NCBI GenBank assembly: GCA_022835595.1
Contig: BQUP01000003.1
Span: 1,288,975 to 1,352,974 of the forward strand
Length of the DNA: 64,000 nt
From: Cystobasidium ongulense
Taxonomy: Eukaryota > Basidiomycota > Cystobasidiomycetes > Cystobasidiales > Cystobasidiaceae
Direction of reading: 5' to 3'
The position numbers and the translations under genes were made by a program. Shown here one piece after another: positions 59,516 through 64,000 of the stretch. Below the pieces are notes generated by a model. The model did no database searches and was not told the DNA's origin. It worked only from the letters and a program-made list of their open reading frames with translations. Numbering within the stretch: position 1 is the first letter of the stretch; the number at the start of each line of letters is the position of its first letter.

Positions 59516-60004
59516 TGAAGTGTGGCTTGCCGGCCTCGGCGATACCGTACAAGTTACTAGATGTGGCGAAATGTGCCGAAGAATGTTCATGGCATGATGG
59601 TGTGGGCTGAGATTGGAATGCAGCGATACCGTGGTAAGGGTGTGTCCTCCATGCATTCAGGCACACTACTGTTGCAACCCATACACAAAACATCGGCCAT
59701 TCGCCGCCACTCCCTCTATACTTACCTATCTTCCTACCTACCCTTTTACAAGACTGACAGACTAGATTCTTGTTGGATGGGAATGCATTCTTATTCTTTG
59801 TCTGCTTGCACTGTTTTGAAATATAGCCAACCAGTCTTCCAGTCGATATGTATATTTCTGCTTACTTACCTCATTCGGCCTGACTATCAATTCAGTTAAA
59901 TGCAGCAGCTCTCTTTCCTCCCAACTACGTCTGCTCTCCATCCATCCCGCCATGAGAGTGGAGAAGCAACAGCAACACACACCTCGAACACACCATCGCA
60001 TCCA
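59516..60004. promoter_or_regulatory. METTL4-like 3' end and upstream of phosphodiesterase gene
   Basis: 489 bp between co-directional genes, with (C/T)ACCTA runs near 59720-59750. The next frame is open from 59900, so its last 105 bp may be coding if the earlier Met is used. Confidence 0.4.
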
Positions 60005-62264
60005 ATGAGCCTGTCCACGCCGCAGCCATGCGCGACGCCGTCAGAGCGCTCGCCGCTGCTGAGGCGCTTGACGGGCAGCGAGGTCGAGCGGAACAGAAGC
60101 AACAGCATCAAGACGCTGCACAGGAATGGCAGTAGAAGACACCACACCTGCCTCGTCGTGACTGTCGTGTCGCTTGTCGTCCTCGTCGCTGTCGTCGCCC
60201 TCGCCCTCACGCTCTCCGGCAGCGCGTCCAGCGTCGTGCTCAGCTTGCTCAGCTCGCTCTCCAGCCTGTCCACATGCAGCACCTGCTTCACGCTCCTCGT
60301 TCCCATCCGTCAACTGGCACTCCTCGGGGACGCAGCCTTCACCAACACGTTCACCTCCCTCTGCGTCGACCTCCACATCCAGCCCGCCGACGTATGCAGA
60401 GGCGCCCTCGAACGGCAAGGCCCGGCAATTGCCCAGTCGCTGCGCCAGATACAGCCCAACAAACGCACTGCAGCTGCTTTCTGTAGCAAGATGTTTGGAC
60501 TGTGCTCTTCTCGCGGCGAAAGCATCCCTGACCTGCCCAGCGAGCTCTTCATGCTCCCGAATGTCACCAGCCAGCCTCACACAAAGCCAAGCGGAAAGCG
60601 GAAAAAGGTCGTCCAAATCTCGGATATACACATTGATAGGTTCTACAAGGAAGGTTCAGAGGCAATTTGTGCCAGAGTCATGTGCTGTCGCGAAAACAAC
60701 GGTCCGCTGGATCGCTTGTTAGAGGGAGCTTCACCGGCAGTCGCAGCTGGGCCTTTCGGACACCCAAACTGCGATGCTCCCTTTTCCCTCTTCAAGAGCA
60801 TGCTAGAGGCTATCAAAACGCATGCATCCGATGCTGCGTTTATCATCTCAACGGGGGACATTGCTAGCCGTGAGTGGTCACAAGTGCCTCTTCGTAATCA
60901 AGGACGTATGGGCCAGGGCTGACTGCACTCTATAATGCAGACGCCGTATGGGAGGAAACCCGCGAAAGCACTTCTTTAGATATTCTCGAAGCCTTCGCCG
61001 TCATGCGTTCTGCACTCGATATGCCGGTATTCGGAACACTAGGCAATCAGTGAGACACGCCCATTCCTAGCTCTTGTGCGAGGCCATCAGTATTCGCTCG
61101 TGCTGACCACTCCACCTTCACAACCACAGTGACATTGCACCTGCGAACCTTTTCGCCCCGTCCAGCAATGCTCGCCTTTTCCAGAGCACGCAATGGACCT
61201 ATGAAACACACTACACAGCATGGCGAGACTGGATTGGGCATGCAGTCAACCGGAGTTCATTTGTGGACAATGTCAGTTCGTATGCTGTAGATGTACCGGA
61301 TATGCGCCTCAGAGTCATCAGCATCAACACAAATTACTGGAATCCCGACAATTTCTATGCCTACGGCCTGGAATTCCCACCTCCAGACCCAGAAGGCATT
61401 CTCTCCTTCCTCATGCGCGAGCTGCAATACGCCGAAAGCAAGGGCCAGCATGCCATCATCATCGGTCACGCCGCTCCCTCGAGCGCATTCCCGGCTCAGT
61501 CACATTATTTCGACCAGATTGTTCAACGCTACAGAGCGACGCTGGTCGGTCAATTCTATGGACACACACATGAATCGGACTTTGCTGTCAGCTACGCTAC
61601 ACCTGCCGAAAAGACAGCAGAGACAGCGTCGGCGGTAGCTTTTGTCAGTGGGGCCTTGACGCCCTTTGGTAGATCCGCCAATCCTGGATTCAGAGTCTAC
61701 GAACTTGATGAAGACACTGGAGAAGTATGGGACTGGAAAGAGTATTATGCGAACATTACCGACCCATCTTTCCAGAAGGGTCCTCAATGGAAGGTACTCT
61801 ATTCGGCTCGGGAAACCTATGGTGAACTTGTCAAACAGCCGAGTCACGAGCCTCTGCGTCCTGCCTTCTGGCATCGATTATCGGAAGTTCTGGAAGAGTC
61901 CCTACCTGCTTTTAGGAGATTCATCTTCAACAAGTATAGAGGCAGCCCTTTCTCTATCAATCGCGCATGCAAGTCGGATATGTGCAGACGTATGATATTA
62001 TGCAACCTCCGACGAGTTAGGACTGAAGACAAATGCGGTCGCATCAATGCTCCAACGGTGTTAGGAGACGAGTTGGATCACTATCAGGTCCACGAGCCTG
62101 CCGATATTGACGTCAGTCCAGCGGAGATCCAGGACGAGCTAGAGGCAGCTTCGCGCGACTTTGGCTTTGAGCAGTTGATAGGTGGACTTGTGAATAAAGC
62201 AAAGTTTGGAGGCGTGCACCAGGATAGGAAGGCACTTCATGCTTCTATCATGGCGAAGCTGTGA
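60005..62264 (+). CDS. acid sphingomyelinase-like phosphodiesterase, membrane-anchored
   Basis: Metallophosphoesterase of the acid sphingomyelinase family, likely vacuolar. Short cytosolic leader with ERSPLLRR, an acidic di-leucine sorting motif of the type read by AP-3, then one membrane segment TCLVVTVVSLVVLVAVVALA (type II). A saposin-B-like domain with paired Cys (CSTCFTLLVPIRQLALLGD ... CVDLHI ... VCRGALE) follows. The metal-binding set is complete: ISDIHIDRFY, ISTGDIAS, GTLGNHDIA (split by an intron), AIIIGHAAPS and GQFYGHTHESD. Three exons, about 690 residues. Start at 60005 (MSLSTPQP) preferred; Met at 59900 also in frame. Polyphosphatase Ppn1 belongs to the same superfamily and is an alternative. 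Confidence 0.87.
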
Positions 62265-62624
62265 AGCTGATATATACCCACGTAATTAGGATAACCAATT
62301 TATGATCTTGCCTGCTATAGGCGTATCTATAGTTTTCATACCCATGTAGCAATAGAACTGATTCGACTTTCGACCTCCTTGTCTTTGGTGGTTGTGTTTG
62401 ATTGATGTGGAGGGAGCGCCAGTCCACTTGTAGCAGGCAGATGCGAAGAGTTCGAGTACTCGCCCAGCAGTTGTAGTAATAGATGCGGTAAACCTGAGAA
62501 GCAAGAGGTTAGAAGATGTACAACTATTGTGGCGACCTGTACATTGATGATGGAGTTGCAACGAGTCTTTGAATCAAAGCAGCATCTCGACTGGCTAGCA
62601 AACCGCGGCAACACTCGAGCCAGC
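62265..62624. other. spacer upstream of TIM8
   Basis: 360 bp between co-directional genes. The TIM8 frame is open upstream of its chosen start, without homology. Nothing else recognised. Confidence 0.35.
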
Positions 62625-63112
62625 ATGTCCGCCCAAGATGTCATTGGCAGCTTTGACGACAACACCAAGGTGGGTGTGGTGGAGCAGCAGGTGTATCCAC
62701 GGCCATTGTGCTGATTTCGGTGCATCCAATGCCGCCATCATCGACCATTCAAACACCACAGCGAGAGCTAGCAGCGTTTCTCGAGGCCGAACAAGGCAAA
62801 GCACGCATCCAGTCGTCGGTCAACGAGTTCCTCTCGCGCTGCTCAGAGACGTGCCAGGTCAAGTTCGATGGATCCAGTCTGCGCCGGTGAGTGCGAGGAC
62901 GTCGACAATGCTAGCTGTAGACCTCCACTGAAGTGGGTGCTTCTTGGACCCTCCAGCAAGGACGAAGAGTGCCTCTCGACATGCGTAAGGAGCTCTCTCC
63001 AGGCTCGTCGTAGCCCTGCTCATCACTGACTTGTTTCCAGGTCAATCGATTTCTCGACACGAGTTTGTACCTCGTCCAGCAGCTGCAAGCAAAGCAGCAG
63101 CAGTCCATGTAG
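62625..63112 (+). CDS. TIM8: TIM8, small Tim chaperone of the mitochondrial intermembrane space
   Basis: Works with Tim13 to carry hydrophobic precursors across the intermembrane space. Spliced product of about 89 residues: MSAQDVIGSFDDNTK, RELAAFLEAEQGKARIQSS, VNEFLSRCSETCQVKF, then KDEECLSTCVNRFLDTSLYL. The twin CX3C motifs CSETC and CLSTC are 15 residues apart, and the VNRFLDT block is specific for Tim8. Exon 1 is 45 nt; the 114-nt first intron ends at CACCACAG (62772) so that DNTK joins RELAAFLE as in other Tim8 proteins. An ATG inside that intron (62729) could start an alternative in-frame product but lacks the aligned leader. Confidence 0.9.
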
Positions 63113-63352
63113 AGTTAGCAAGTGATTCTGCATCGATACACAACATCGTCTCGCAAGCCTGAAACATCGTAATAGCTAGACTAGTGTCAGCGCGGATGAA
63201 GCTACAAGCCATTGATTTGGAAAAGACATGCTAGCTGACTGGTCTTTACAAGTCTCAATGAACACAAGCTGATGCGATGTACAATAACAGGGCTTGTTAC
63301 GGCGCAGAGTGCTTAGATACCGCGACCACTAGCTGCAACCGCTAGCCTCGAT
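63113..63352. other. tail-to-tail spacer, TIM8 / THG1
   Basis: 240 bp between convergent stops, presumably both 3' UTRs. No other signal seen. Confidence 0.35.
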
Positions 63353-64000
63353 TTATGCCTTGGGCAGGACATACGGCCGTACGTCTGTCCACCACGAGTC
63401 CTTCAGCATATCTTCGTGGACAAGAACCAGCTTCGCACTGGCCTTGGATGCCTTTGAATGCTTTCCCCTCGGCTGAAGAGAGACGTGAGCAAGGAGCACG
63501 TTGCTAATCGTACAGGCTGAACTCACGAAACTTTGGACGTCTTCGGCTGTTTCCGATTTTGCTTGCTCCTGAGCATTTGTAGATATTTCTTTGGGTTCTG
63601 CTTCCCACAGAATGATACTCCCTCTCTTGTATATTGGATCCAAAGTGTTGTAATTCACGCCAAATTGCGAGAAGAGGATCTCGTTCTTCTCAGAAGACAC
63701 TGTACCGCTAAGTCTCTTGTGTGCTTCTTGTGCGGTCATGCCACCCTGTTGTATAAGAGCCCAGAAGGTGGTGTTGTATAGGTTGTTGATGTGGGCTGCG
63801 ATTATCGCTCGTCAGGTTTCATACACTACAAGGAATGAACGATGGCTTACTGTCCGCTTGCCGCCATTTAAAATAGTCTATAATCTCCTGCCGGCCAGGG
63901 TAGAGGACGATTCTGGTGTAACATCTCGTCAATTTTGATGCAGATCTGGGAACAATGCACGACTCACCTGCCATCGAAACTTGGTCCCCCGTCGTCGGCT
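63353..64000 (-). CDS. THG1: tRNA-His guanylyltransferase THG1 (5' part outside window)
   Basis: Adds the G-1 nucleotide to tRNA-His. From the window edge inward: GGPSFDGR, joined to IVLYPGRQEIIDYFKWRQAD, NNLYNTTFWALIQQGGMTAQ, EAHKRLSGTVSSEKNEILF, SQFGVNYNTLDPIYKRGSII and LWE, all highly conserved in Thg1. A less conserved tail with VQSFVSSA and WWTDVRPYVLPKA follows. In the visible part, introns lie at about 63922-63974 and 63785-63850. The catalytic metal-binding residues are in the N-terminal part beyond the window, so they cannot be checked. Confidence 0.93.

Noticed and set aside
62729-62731. ATG at 62729 as the TIM8 start
   Set aside because: It falls within the predicted first intron. 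Using the upstream exon gives DDNTKRELAAFLE, which fits the Tim8 N-terminus better.

Overview
This is nuclear DNA from a fungus with a compact, intron-dense genome. Genes are about 2.5 kb apart. Nearly every gene is cut by several introns of about 45-100 bp with GTRNGT donors and CAG/TAG acceptors. That intron density, with a 26S proteasome, TFIID, complex I accessory subunits and a TOK1-type potassium channel, points to a basidiomycete, perhaps a small-genome yeast or smut-like lineage. I cannot name the genus. All calls come from reading conserved motifs by eye; no search was run.

Layout. 1-805: edge of a Ty1/copia LTR retrotransposon (gag on the minus strand) with two LTR-like copies head to head. 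2256-4031: divergent cytochrome b5 and a complex I B15-type subunit. 4423-9733: RPN10 and NOP14, both minus. 10426-15845: a GH16-like enzyme (+) and CTR9 of the Paf1 complex (-). 16382-20287: a phytase-like histidine acid phosphatase (-) divergent from the CAF1 deadenylase (+). 20547-27039: nucleoporin NUP82, then proteasome genes RPN12 (-) and PRE3 (+) sharing one 310-bp promoter. 27040-36382: TAF1 and a PRM10/ThrE-like membrane protein. 36885-42396: a secreted GH26-like hydrolase and TOK1, both minus. 43242-51673: an unknown protein, a peroxisomal adenine nucleotide carrier, TRAPP subunit BET3 and an IFH1-like acidic protein. 52452-59515: an SDR oxidoreductase, mitochondrial prolyl-tRNA synthetase, the HEM25 glycine carrier and a METTL4-type MT-A70 methyltransferase. 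60005-64000: an acid sphingomyelinase-like phosphodiesterase, TIM8 and the 3' part of THG1, cut by the window end.

These are mostly unrelated housekeeping genes. The exception is proteasome biology: RPN10, RPN12 and PRE3 lie within 22 kb, and RPN10 has an exact match to the yeast PACE box upstream. The most unusual theme is micro-exons. PRE3 needs a 4-nt exon, the complex I gene an 11-nt exon, the SDR 17- and 21-nt exons, and the GH26-like gene exons of 5, 10, 9 and 15 nt. In the GH26-like gene the codons for the catalytic His-Glu-Met-Asn motif sit inside what otherwise reads as one intron, with no canonical splice sites around them. That is the best lead in the window.
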